This document shows, piece by piece, positions 20,814 through 29,773 of a stretch of DNA of 64,000 bases; positions within the stretch are counted from its first letter, which is position 1, and each line of letters opens with the position of its first letter. Origin of the DNA: CAWHHZ01 sp963829355 (GTDB taxonomy: Bacteria; Acidobacteriota; Thermoanaerobaculia; Gp7-AA8; JAHWKK01); NCBI GenBank assembly GCA_963829355.1, contig CAWHHZ010000016.1:77571-141570 (forward strand), given 5' to 3'. The notes below the pieces were generated by a model. That model was not told where the DNA came from and searched no databases. It saw only the letters and a program-made list of their open reading frames with translations. A program made the position numbers and the translations under genes.

Positions 20814-22859
20814 ATGCCGGGGATCGACTTTGTGAGTCTGGCCGTCGTGCACGTCCTGACTCCTCTCGGACTCGCACTTCTGCTCTACCACTTCTACGAG
20901 AAACACCACAAGGGATACGTCCGTTCATGGGCGTTGTACTGGGTATGGTCGGCCCTCTCGACCCTCTGCTCCTGGATCGTGTTCGTACTCCAGGCCGAAC
21001 TTCCATTCGTCGATCCCCGTCAGTGGACGATCGTTCTTCTTGGAGCAATCGCCGGATTCGTAGCCCTCGGTCATCTCGTGGGAGGCAGCTATGCCGTTGT
21101 CAACAAGCGCCCGCTGAAGATCCGATTTTCGCGGCAGCTTTTCGCGGGCCTGGTGTTTCTCGGCGTACTCACGACCTTCTACCTGTTCTCCATCTCTCAC
21201 CAGGAGGGACTCTTTCACCTCGGTCACGTGGCGATCTTCGCCTTCGCCTTTGGCCTCACCTATCTCGGCGCAGCACTCGTGTTCTGGCGTCAGACCAGGA
21301 GCGAGAAGACGAGCTGGATCCTGCTGTCGGTCACTTTTGCGATGTTCGGATTCGCGGAGATTCTGGGATTTCTCCTCGAGATTGGATGGATGGCCGACTC
21401 AGCTCCCGCCGAGCATCCGGACTCCGTCATCATTCTCGGCGCGTTTCTCCAGGGCATGGTCGGTCTGGCGATGATCATCCGCCTGCTCGATGACGAACGC
21501 GAAGCCGCTGTATTCGCGGCCTCACAGGTCGAGCACATGGCGTATCACGACAATCTGACCGGCCTTCCGAACCGGTCGCTTCTGTTCGACAGGATCATCA
21601 TGGCCCTCACCCAGGCGGAGCGACGGCAGAGAAACCTCGCGATCCTCTTCGTCGACCTCGACCACTTCAAGACGATCAACGATTCTCTGGGCCACTCATT
21701 CGGCGATGCGCTGCTTCGCGTGACTGCCGAGAGAATCGGAGCGGTCGTTCGGAGAGAGGACACGGTCGCTCGTTTTGGCGGTGACGAGTTCGTCGTTTTG
21801 ATGCCGGAGATCCGTTCCGCGGAGGACACTGCGAAGATCGCTCACAAGATCATCGAAGTCGTCAGTCAGCCCATCAATGCGTACGGGCGCGAGATGATCG
21901 TCACCTGCAGCGTGGGAATCGCGTTGTTCCCGGATGACGGGGACAATCCTGAAACGCTCGTACGAAACGCTGATACGGCGATGTACCGGGCGAAAGACAA
22001 TGGCAGGAACCGGTGCGAGCTCTACACCTCAACGATGAACGTCCTCGCACTCGAACGCCTCGAGCTCGAGATGGGGATCCGGCGGGCTCTGGACAACAAC
22101 GAGCTGGAGCTCCACTATCAGCCGCTGATCGATGCCTCCAGCCGCCAGCTCGCAGGATTCGAGGCACTCCTGCGCTGGAACCATCCCGTTCTCGGTACCG
22201 TCCTCCCCGACCGCTTCATACCAGCCGCCGAACAATCAGGATTGATCACTTTGATCGGAACATGGGTCATACGCTCGGCATGCGCACAAATCGCCGCCTG
22301 GAACAAGACCCTGGGGCGTCCCTTCTTCATCTCGATCAATCTCTCTGCACAGGATCTGATGAAGGACGATCTGGTGTCGACAGTCTCCGACTCGATCGCA
22401 ACGAGCGGCATCGCCGCGTCCCAGCTGGAGATCGAGATCACGGAGTCGAACGCGTTTGCTGACAGCGAGTCGATCACGCGAATCCTGACTGAGCTTCGCA
22501 AGCTCGGAATCCGGATCGCCATCGACGACTTCGGTAGCGGATACTCATTCCTCGGACAGCTCAAGTCTCTTCCGATCGACGTGCTGAAGATCGACCGCCC
22601 CCTCCTTTCTGATCTGAACCAGCGTCATGATGCCGCAATCACCAGCAGCGTGATCTCGATGGCCCACGGGATGAACATCAAGGTCGTGGCTGAAGGTGTG
22701 GAGAATCTCGACCAGCTCGCGTTCCTGAGCGAGAGATTGTGTGACCGTTTCCAGGGCTATCTGTTCAGCCATCCCCTCCCCAGCGCCGAGATCGAACGGT
22801 TCGCCCTCGACTGTGATGCCCACTTCGTCTCGGTGGGTAAGGCCGATTCCGAACACTGA
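20814..22859 (+). CDS. Membrane-bound GGDEF-EAL cyclic-di-GMP enzyme
   Basis: The 681-residue protein starts with about seven membrane helices (residues 1-225, beginning FVSLAVVHVLTPLGLALLL), which probably sense a signal in the membrane. A GGDEF domain follows, with an intact FGGDEF near residue 322, so it could make cyclic-di-GMP. The EAL domain has FEALLRW near 449, INLSAQ, EITES, DDFGSGYS and VAEGVE, so phosphodiesterase residues also look intact. Which activity dominates cannot be told. The start at 20814 is preferred over an upstream frame that runs into repeats. Confidence 0.94.
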   Translation: MPGIDFVSLAVVHVLTPLGLALLLYHFYEKHHKGYVRSWALYWVWSALSTLCSWIVFVLQAELPFVDPRQWTIVLLGAIAGFVALGHLVGGSYAVVNKRPLKIRFSRQLFAGLVFLGVLTTFYLFSISHQEGLFHLGHVAIFAFAFGLTYLGAALVFWRQTRSEKTSWILLSVTFAMFGFAEILGFLLEIGWMADSAPAEHPDSVIILGAFLQGMVGLAMIIRLLDDEREAAVFAASQVEHMAYHDNLTGLPNRSLLFDRIIMALTQAERRQRNLAILFVDLDHFKTINDSLGHSFGDALLRVTAERIGAVVRREDTVARFGGDEFVVLMPEIRSAEDTAKIAHKIIEVVSQPINAYGREMIVTCSVGIALFPDDGDNPETLVRNADTAMYRAKDNGRNRCELYTSTMNVLALERLELEMGIRRALDNNELELHYQPLIDASSRQLAGFEALLRWNHPVLGTVLPDRFIPAAEQSGLITLIGTWVIRSACAQIAAWNKTLGRPFFISINLSAQDLMKDDLVSTVSDSIATSGIAASQLEIEITESNAFADSESITRILTELRKLGIRIAIDDFGSGYSFLGQLKSLPIDVLKIDRPLLSDLNQRHDAAITSSVISMAHGMNIKVVAEGVENLDQLAFLSERLCDRFQGYLFSHPLPSAEIERFALDCDAHFVSVGKADSEH

Positions 22860-22871
22860 GGTCCTCGCAAA

Positions 22872-23315
22872 TCAGCCCGGAGAAGGCGTAGCAGATCCTC
22901 GAACATGCATGACCGCCTCGATCCTGAGCACCTCAACCGGGCTGGCGGAACTGTCACACACCACACGAACCCTTGCGGGAGAGACGCTCAGGATTCGCAG
23001 GTCACCAGTCGTCTCGACGCTTTGAACCGGCCCTCGCGATTCGTCTGCCGGCCGGTTCGTGGACGCCGCCACGCCCCCGGTTCGGCGGCCCGGCCGTTCC
23101 GCTACCAGAACCTCCTGGGTACGCTCGCCCTCAGGCAGGGCGGTGGGATCAGGCAGCGTCGAGCGAACGAGAGCGTCAAAGGCGCTGACTCCAAGATTTC
23201 TGACGACCGCGCATGCTGAGCGGGACCAGTCGAAACCGGCGCCCACCGGAGGGTCGCTTGCGAGGATCGTCATGATCCCGAGCGCTAGAAGGAGGATTCG
23301 TCTGTTCTCGTTCAT
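22872..23315 (-). CDS. Hypothetical exported protein
   Basis: The 147-residue protein begins MNENRRILLLALGIMTILASDPPVG, a probable signal peptide or membrane anchor, followed by a soluble low-complexity part with no recognised domain. Its 3' end lies 12 bases from the end of the convergent GGDEF-EAL gene. The ribosome site is weak. It could be a genuine small secreted protein; support is composition and the signal peptide only. Confidence 0.5.
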   Translation of the reverse strand: MNENRRILLLALGIMTILASDPPVGAGFDWSRSACAVVRNLGVSAFDALVRSTLPDPTALPEGERTQEVLVAERPGRRTGGVAASTNRPADESRGPVQSVETTGDLRILSVSPARVRVVCDSSASPVEVLRIEAVMHVRGSATPSPG

Positions 23316-23590
23316 CTCGACGCTACCTTGTACATGTAGACGGCGAACGGAGCGGAATGGTTCGAGGACGGGCGCACTCATTCACAAGCTCGTCACATCC
23401 GGAAGCAAATGAAGAGCATCTTCTTACGTTTATGGAGGGTATGCAGCAGCCTCGGAAGGTTCAGGATCAGGCGTCCGACTCCGTAGGAATCCTCATCTCC
23501 TTCCTGTGAGGGAACGTGGCGAGGCGTTGTCCACATCTGTTCCGGACATAATCGGAGCCGGCGATTCGTTGCGTGCAGTCGAGAGCAGAC

Positions 23591-23905
23591 ATGAGTAGAT
23601 TCGAGCACGAAGCAGATAGCGCCGCCGTGGCGGAGACCATCCGGGAGGTCGAGGAGCCGACTCTGTACAAGGTTCTCCTGCACAATGATGACTACACCAC
23701 CATGGACTTTGTCATCTACGTTCTGAGGACAATTTTCCGCCACCAGGAAGCCGAGGCGGTCCGGTTGATGCTTCAGGTTCACAACGACGGACAAGGACAC
23801 GCAGGCACCTTCACCCGCGAGATTGCGGAAACCAAAGTGTCCGAGGTGACGTCTCTCGCACAGGCGCACGAATATCCTCTGCTCTGCACGATGGAGCCAG
23901 CATGA
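23591..23905 (+). CDS. clpS: ClpS, adaptor for ClpAP proteolysis
   Basis: ClpS delivers N-degron substrates to ClpA. The 104-residue protein has the hallmark motif YKVLLHNDDYTTMDFVI, whose residues form the N-degron pocket, followed by VLRTIFRHQEAEAVRLMLQVHNDG and EYPLLCTMEPA. The N-terminal extension (EHEADSAAVAETIREVEEP) is the flexible ClpA-binding arm. The stop overlaps the clpA start (ATGA), so the two are translated together. Confidence 0.95.
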   Translation: MSRFEHEADSAAVAETIREVEEPTLYKVLLHNDDYTTMDFVIYVLRTIFRHQEAEAVRLMLQVHNDGQGHAGTFTREIAETKVSEVTSLAQAHEYPLLCTMEPA

Positions 23906-26142
23906 TTACTGATGATGTACGACGAACGCTCGAGGTTGCCCGGGACGAGGCGAAGTCGCGGCGCCACGAGTACGTGACGCTCGAGCACCTCCTTCTCGCC
24001 CTCTTGAGCGAGGACCGCGCGGTGGAGGTAATCGTAAACTGCGGGGGAGATCCCGACGAGATACGGTCGGACGTCGAGAGCTTTCTCGACAATCGGGTCG
24101 AGACGCTGCCCGAGGAGAGCGAGTCGCAGACACTCGAGACGCTCGCGCTTCGGAGGATCGTCGAGTACTCCCTGCTCCAGGCGACAGGATCGGGTCAGGA
24201 GAAGGTAGACGGCGGAAATCTCCTTGCGGCGCTCTACCAGGCGCGCGACTCCCACGCCGTCCATTTCCTCCGCAAGGCGGGGATCGAGAAGCTCGACGTT
24301 CTGAACTATCTCGCTCACGGAATTTCGAAGCTCGAGGAGTACGACGAAGAGTACGACGTCGACGAGGAGATGGATGACGAATCGTCGCGCGATCCCCTCG
24401 CCCGCTTCACCGACAATCTGGTGGAACGGGCCGCTGCAGGTGAGATCGATCCGCTCGTCGGCAGACAGGTAGAGCTCGACAGGACAATCCAAATCCTCGC
24501 CCGGCGCAGAAAGAACAACCCCATCCTCGTCGGTGAGCCGGGGGTCGGGAAGACCGCGATCGCCGAGGGGCTCGCCCTCCGAATCCACGAGAAGAACGTA
24601 CCGGAGGCGATTCAGAGCGCAGAAGTGTACGCTCTGGACATGGGAGCAGTGCTGGCGGGAACGAAATACCGCGGTCAGTTCGAGCAGCGCTTCAAGGGCG
24701 TGATCGCCGCGCTCGAACAGAAAGACAACGCGATCCTGTTCATCGACGAGATCCACACCATCGTCGGTGCCGGCGCCACGAGCGGCGGTTCGATGGATGC
24801 GTCAAACATCCTCAAGCCCGCTCTCGGATCGGGCCGCATCCGCTGCATCGGATCGACCACGTATGCAGAGTACAAGGCTGCCTTCGATCGGGATCGCGCG
24901 CTCGCTCGCCGCTTCCAGAAGATCGAGATCGGCGAGCCGTCCGTCGGCGAGACCATCGAGATCCTCCGGGGGCTCCAGGAACACTACGAAAAACACCACG
25001 GCGTCAGATATTCGGAGCTCGCCATACAGAGAGCTGCCGAGCTCGCTGCGAAGTACCTCCACGACCGCCATCTGCCAGACAAGGCGATCGACGTGATCGA
25101 CGAAGCGGGCGCCCGTGCACGCCTCCTCCCTGAGGATCAGCGGCCGGAGATGATCGAGCCGAGGGACATCGAAGTCGTCATTGCGACGATGGCGAAGATT
25201 CCTGCGGAGACGATCGAGGGGTCGGAGAAGGAACGCCTCCGGACGCTCGATTCAGATCTGGGCAGTGTCATCTTCGGCCAGGAACAGGCCGTCCAGAAGC
25301 TGGTCTCGATGATCAAGCTCTCCCGCGCCGGACTCGGAGCTCCGGACCACCCGGTCGGCTCCTTCCTCTTCTCCGGTCCCACCGGCGTCGGCAAAACCGA
25401 GCTCGCGAAACAACTCGCCCACTTCATGGGCATAGAGTTCCTGCGGTTCGACATGAGCGAGTACACCGAGTCCCATACGGTGTCCCGGCTCATCGGCGCT
25501 CCGCCGGGATACGTCGGGTTCGACCAGGGAGGACTGCTCACCGATGCAGTCAACAAGACTCCTCACGCCGTCGTCGTGCTCGATGAGATCGAGAAAGCCC
25601 ACCCGAACCTGTTCAACCTTCTGCTGCAGGTGATGGATCACGCGACACTGACCGACAACAACGGCAAGAAGGCAGATTTCCGGAATGTCGTCCTCATCAT
25701 GACCACGAATGCCGGAGCCGAAGAGCTCAGCGGCAAAGGGATTGGCTTCCAGAATGACTCGAGCAAGGGAAAAGGGCGCGCCGCAATCGAGCGCACGTTC
25801 AGTCCGGAGTTCCGGAACCGTCTCGATGCCTGGATTCCGTTCGAACCGCTCGAGTTGCCGACCATCGAACGAGTCGTCGAAAAGTTCCTCGATGAGCTCC
25901 AGCTCCAGTTGCGACCGAAGAAGGTCGAGATCATCACGACCCCGGAAGCGAGACTCTGGCTGGCGAAGCACGGATTCGACCGGCTGAACGGTGCGCGGCC
26001 GATGTCGCGTCTGATCCAGAAGGAGATCAAGGAGCCGCTGGTCGAGACCCTCCTTTACGGAGATCTCCAGAATGGTGGCGGGGTCACCGTGGATCTCGAG
26101 GACGACAAGATCGTCCTGCGGACAACCAGCGTCGAGAACTGA
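23902..26142 (+). CDS. clpA: ClpA, ATPase subunit of the ClpAP protease
   Basis: The 746-residue AAA+ unfoldase has a ClpN domain (residues 1-145), a first AAA module with Walker A GEPGVGKT near 212 and FIDEIHTIVGAG, and a second with Walker A GPTGVGKT near 492 and VLDEIEKAHPN. The loop KGIGFQND resembles the IGL/IGF loop that docks on ClpP, so it should work with the protease rather than as a ClpB disaggregase; the ClpB middle coiled coil is absent. The acidic linker (EEYDEEYDVDEEMDDE) is notable. It forms an overlapping pair with clpS. Confidence 0.96.
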   Translation: MITDDVRRTLEVARDEAKSRRHEYVTLEHLLLALLSEDRAVEVIVNCGGDPDEIRSDVESFLDNRVETLPEESESQTLETLALRRIVEYSLLQATGSGQEKVDGGNLLAALYQARDSHAVHFLRKAGIEKLDVLNYLAHGISKLEEYDEEYDVDEEMDDESSRDPLARFTDNLVERAAAGEIDPLVGRQVELDRTIQILARRRKNNPILVGEPGVGKTAIAEGLALRIHEKNVPEAIQSAEVYALDMGAVLAGTKYRGQFEQRFKGVIAALEQKDNAILFIDEIHTIVGAGATSGGSMDASNILKPALGSGRIRCIGSTTYAEYKAAFDRDRALARRFQKIEIGEPSVGETIEILRGLQEHYEKHHGVRYSELAIQRAAELAAKYLHDRHLPDKAIDVIDEAGARARLLPEDQRPEMIEPRDIEVVIATMAKIPAETIEGSEKERLRTLDSDLGSVIFGQEQAVQKLVSMIKLSRAGLGAPDHPVGSFLFSGPTGVGKTELAKQLAHFMGIEFLRFDMSEYTESHTVSRLIGAPPGYVGFDQGGLLTDAVNKTPHAVVVLDEIEKAHPNLFNLLLQVMDHATLTDNNGKKADFRNVVLIMTTNAGAEELSGKGIGFQNDSSKGKGRAAIERTFSPEFRNRLDAWIPFEPLELPTIERVVEKFLDELQLQLRPKKVEIITTPEARLWLAKHGFDRLNGARPMSRLIQKEIKEPLVETLLYGDLQNGGGVTVDLEDDKIVLRTTSVEN

Positions 26143-26222
26143 TCGAGTACGTCTTGATCCGAGGCGACCTGCAGCCTCGCGTTGAAGGCGCTTCTCCGAC
26201 TACAATCTCCAGAAGTGGTGGC

Positions 26223-28833
26223 ATGACGCATACTGAGATCATCGACGGGTTCTCCGATGATGCCAGACCAGCGCGGGACGACATCCTGCAGCCGGGAGCG
26301 ACACTTGACGATCGTTACGAAGTGCGCGACGTCCTGGGACAGGGAGGTTGCGCGGTCGTCTACCGGGTCTACGATCGCACCCTGAAACAGGAGCTCGCCC
26401 TCAAGCGCCTGAGGGTCGATCGTTCTGCCCACGACCAGTCGATGCGACTCCGACGAGAAGTCCGCTACGCACGGGAGGTCAGAAGCGAGCATCTGGTCAG
26501 AATCTACGACGTTTCGTCTGACCAGGATCAGCCGTACATCACTATGGAGCTGGTCGAGGGAGAGACTCTGGCGGATCGCATCCAACGGGAGGGTGCACTC
26601 GACGTGGACGAGGCGATTCGCATCAGTCGTGAGGTTCTGCTCGCACTGAAGGCACTTCACGATCATGGCATCGTTCATCGCGACATCAAACCGGGAAACG
26701 TGCTCCTGACCCGGAGCGGAGACGTCCGGCTGGGAGACCTCGGCCTGGCCCGAACGCTGGCCGGTGACGAGAGCGCCATGACCAATCCTGAATCGGTGGT
26801 CGGCACATGGCAATACATTTCGCCCGAGCAGGCCCTCGGAACCACAATTGTTCCGGAAAGTGATCTGTACTCATTCGGCATCGTCCTCTACGAGATGCTG
26901 ACCGGTAGCCTGCCCTTCGACTGCGACTCGTCCGTCGGCTACCTCACCGCTCACCTGACTCAGCCTCCGCGGCGACTGAAGATGATGAGAGGCGACGGTC
27001 CCGGCTGGCTCGGTCGAATCGTTTCGAGGCTCCTCGAGAAGAAACCGCAGAACCGCTACCGGTCCGCGGACGATGTGCTCCGGGATCTCGCCTCTCAGCG
27101 TGCCACGCCGACGCCTCGGATCACCCGTCCCCTTACCGCTGCCGTCTTCGTCTGTCTTCTCGTGGCCGCAGCTGCTGGCCGGCTACTCATGGTGGGGCTC
27201 CAGGTTCGACAGCCTTTCCACCAACGAAGAAGGGCATCTCGCTGCGATCGATCGCCGTGGTCGTACGCTCTGGACCAGAGATGACATCCGGCCTGTGGTT
27301 GCGGCGTCCTTCGAATCACACGGACGTACCGCTGTCGCGGCCTTCGAGAACGAGCTCGCCCGTTCGACCCCCGAGAATCGAATGAAGATGTCGATCCTGG
27401 ATCCGCAGACTGGTCTCAGAACCGACACCGTCTCACTCATATCCGGCGCACCCTCCTTCAGAGGGGTACCGGACAGGTTTTCAGCAAACTGCCTCAATGC
27501 TGTCGATATCGATCACGACGGCAACGACGAGCTCATCGCTGACTACTGCCACGACTACTGGCCCTCGTTTTCCACGGCCTGGGACTCCGCAACGGGCGAA
27601 CACAGCCTGGTTCTCGTCGCCTCCGGCCATCACAGACTCTTCGGGACTGCCGATGTGGACGACGACGGAACCGATGAGCTGCTCTACATCGGCATCAACA
27701 ACCTCATGGGGTGGAACCGGGCCATCGCGGCAGTCTCACCAGGCACGGCGGACAAGACATACTCCCAGGAGATTCGCGGCTCCACACCCGATGAGGATCG
27801 GACATTTGGCCTGCGCGCTGGGCTCGTGTGGTACGCCCTCGTGGGTCATGCGGCCGACGCCCTGCCCCAGCCGACGATCGACGCCGAGAGAAGGCTGATT
27901 CTCGTTTCACGCGGTAAGCGGCCTCCCCTGAAACTCGACTTCGACGGGTTCGCGCAGTCATGGGAGAGCTCCCTCACCGGGACTGCCCGCATGAATGCCC
28001 GTGCCGAAGCCTATGAGAATCTCAGAAAGGCGAATCGATCGATGGCAGCCGGGCAACACCAGGACGCCTCGGAGTACTTCACTCGCGCAATCGCATTCGC
28101 TGATTCTGCCGGAGCACCGGTCCTGCAGAACTGGGCGCGCATCGTCCGCCTTCAACAGCTCATCGCCACAGGACAATTCGACCTCGCCGAGCGCGAGATT
28201 GAGGTCCTCGTGGATACAGAGAACATTCAGCCATCCGACGTTCACTGGGAGGCGGCCCGCGCATACCACCTGCAGGGAGAGCTGCGGCGCGCCGTCGAGC
28301 ACTACCGTTCGGGGATTGCGGGGAGGACACTCGATCGCAACCGGTTCACCCGCGAGTTCGTCATCGGGGGTGTCCTCGCGCTCGTCGAGCTCGATGAGTT
28401 TCGGGAAGCTCGTGAGCTCATCAACACCTATGAACGATCCGAATCACACGCGGCGGAAGACAGCCTGTACCTCAATCGATTCATCGACTGGATTGCCGGC
28501 GCCAGCCCCAGACCGCTGCCAGACCCGGCACCCATTCTCTACGAGTACGAGTACTGGCACCTCGAGTTCCAGAGAGACTCTTCAGATCCCGCAGCACTCC
28601 TCTCCTCGGTCGAGACGCTGCTTCGGAAGAGCGAGGGTCTCGAGCCGATGCTTCTCTCTCTGAAGGCGGACCTTCTTCACCAGCTCGGCAGGTACGACGA
28701 GGCTCGCGCAGCTTCAACCAACGCCATCAACACAATGAAAGCCGATATCGGACACAATATTCTGCTGAGAGCTCATCGGGAGCTGATCGAAGCGCGGAAC
28801 GAGAAGATCATGCACGATACACCTGATTCCTGA
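26223..28833 (+). CDS. Transmembrane Ser/Thr protein kinase with a sensor-like C-terminal half, interrupted by a one-base frame break
   Basis: The N-terminal half is a Hanks-type kinase: GQGGCAVVYRV (glycine loop), ALKRL (ATP lysine), HRDIKPGNV (catalytic loop), LGDLGLAR (DLG instead of DFG) and SPEQAL. A membrane helix (LTAAVFVCLLVAAAAG) follows at about 27130-27180. There the frame breaks: the next frame, one base on, continues GYSWWGSRFDSL, then two FG-GAP/VCBS-like calcium-loop motifs (DIDHDGNDE, DVDDDGTDE) and TPR-like helices to the stop. Without the extra base the protein is about 869 residues, a standard receptor kinase layout. The start is ATG 26223. It follows clpA closely and may respond to extracytoplasmic stress. 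Confidence 0.85.
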
Positions 28834-28899
28834 TCACGAACCGTCACAATGAACCCGATCGAGCGGCAGTGGCATGACAGGTGAACGTCCTGGTCAGGG

Positions 28900-29345
28900 A
28901 TGACTGACGATGATCTTCTCCTCCCTGCCCACTGTCTCCAGGACCGTCTCGCGAACGCGCAGCTCGATCCGGTAGAGCTCTACACCCGCAGCCTAGCCCG
29001 CATTTCTCACCAGCTTTCTACTGCGTCGGCGGATAGCGGCGCGTCTGCTGCGTTGCGCTTGATCCGGCTCCTCGACATAGTGTCGACTATGCCTGCGGGG
29101 CCGAACCTTCGCGCGCCTTGCATCCACACCACTCTCCGCCGACTCGCCACGACATCTGGTGAGAAATGCGGGCTAGAGCGATCGAAACTGGTCGCTCCGC
29201 TCAACGCGTTTCGAGATCTCGAGGAAGACAAGGGCCGCGCAGCCGCGGAACGAAGTGCCTTCCGCTACCGCCGCCGCGCAGACCTCGGAAAGCTCGACGG
29301 CTTGCCGGTCGGCATCAAGGACGGTTTTTCCATGCGGGGCTCCGT
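28900..29345 (+). pseudogene. Amidase (GatA-like) 5' remnant carrying a MITE-like insertion
   Basis: The reading frame encodes the start of an amidase-signature protein: LQDRLANAQLDPVELYTRSL, then APLNAFRDLEEDKGRAAAER, RADLGKLDGLPVGIKDGFSMRG, which is the conserved region containing the catalytic lysine (IKD). A 180-bp insertion (28993-29176) splits it; removing it with one TA joins SLERSKLVAPLNAF seamlessly. After SMRG the gene is cut off by a palindromic repeat and a larger element. The remaining roughly 350 residues, including the catalytic serines, are gone. The open frame continues to 29844 only through repeats. Confidence 0.8.
28993..29176. mobile_element. MITE-like element with 21-bp perfect terminal inverted repeats
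   Basis: The ends 28993-29013 (CTAGCCCGCATTTCTCACC...) and 29156-29176 are exact reverse complements over 21 bases. The element is flanked by TA on each side, and removing 180 bp regenerates a plausible uninterrupted amidase frame, so TA was probably duplicated on insertion, as in the IS630/Tc1-mariner group. Inside there is another small palindrome (CGACATAGTGTCG). It encodes no transposase and must be mobilised by a protein coded elsewhere. The insertion length is a multiple of three and contains no stop in the host frame. Confidence 0.85.
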
Positions 29346-29449
29346 TGTCATCCTGAGCGCAGCGAAGGATCGCGTCCCGTTATACTCACCCGCGATTCCT
29401 GCGCAGTCACGACCGAGTCAGGACGTACCCGATCCTTCGCTTCGCTCAG
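29346..29449. repeat. Family A palindromic repeat interrupted by a larger element
   Basis: The left arm TGTCATCCTGAGCGCAGCG starts at 29346 and an inner arm GATCCTTCGCTTCGCTCAG ends at 29449. The final arm (CTCAGGATGACA) reappears at 29719-29730 after the 266-bp inserted element, so the palindrome was the insertion target. The palindrome itself truncates the amidase gene. Confidence 0.8.
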
Positions 29450-29715
29450 AGGCTGTGAAAGAATCCAGCGTACCCTGCGTTACGGGCGCGGCGACGTCGA
29501 GCGCGCGGAGCAGCGACGCAGCGATGTGGTTCATCGGAAAGGAGCTGCGACAACGCGATCGGCGACGCCCCGCCCGTAACCCTTTGGGCTGGTGGTGGTT
29601 ACGGCCCGATCTCCGCGTCACTCGTCGTCACCGAGGAACCACCGCGACTCCTCCTCGTTCCTTGAGCTCGAACCGTAAGCACCACCAGCGCAGGGCACGC
29701 TGGATTTTTTCACAG
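29450..29715. mobile_element. Palindromic element E2, copy 1 (30-bp inverted ends, internal hairpins)
   Basis: The element starts AGGCTGTGAAAGAATCCAGC and ends with the near-complement of that sequence (GCTGGATTTTTTCACAG). Two internal inverted pairs match those in copy 2: GTTACGGGCG/CGCCCGTAAC, and CTGGTGGTGGTTACGG with CCGTAAGCACCACCAG. It is inserted in a family A palindrome. It lacks two short family-A-like blocks that copy 2 (50704-51022) contains. No protein is encoded. Confidence 0.8.
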
Positions 29716-29773
29716 GCGCTCAGGATGACAAGCTTGTGTTTCGTAGCAGCTACAGGACTCAGCGACACTTGCC

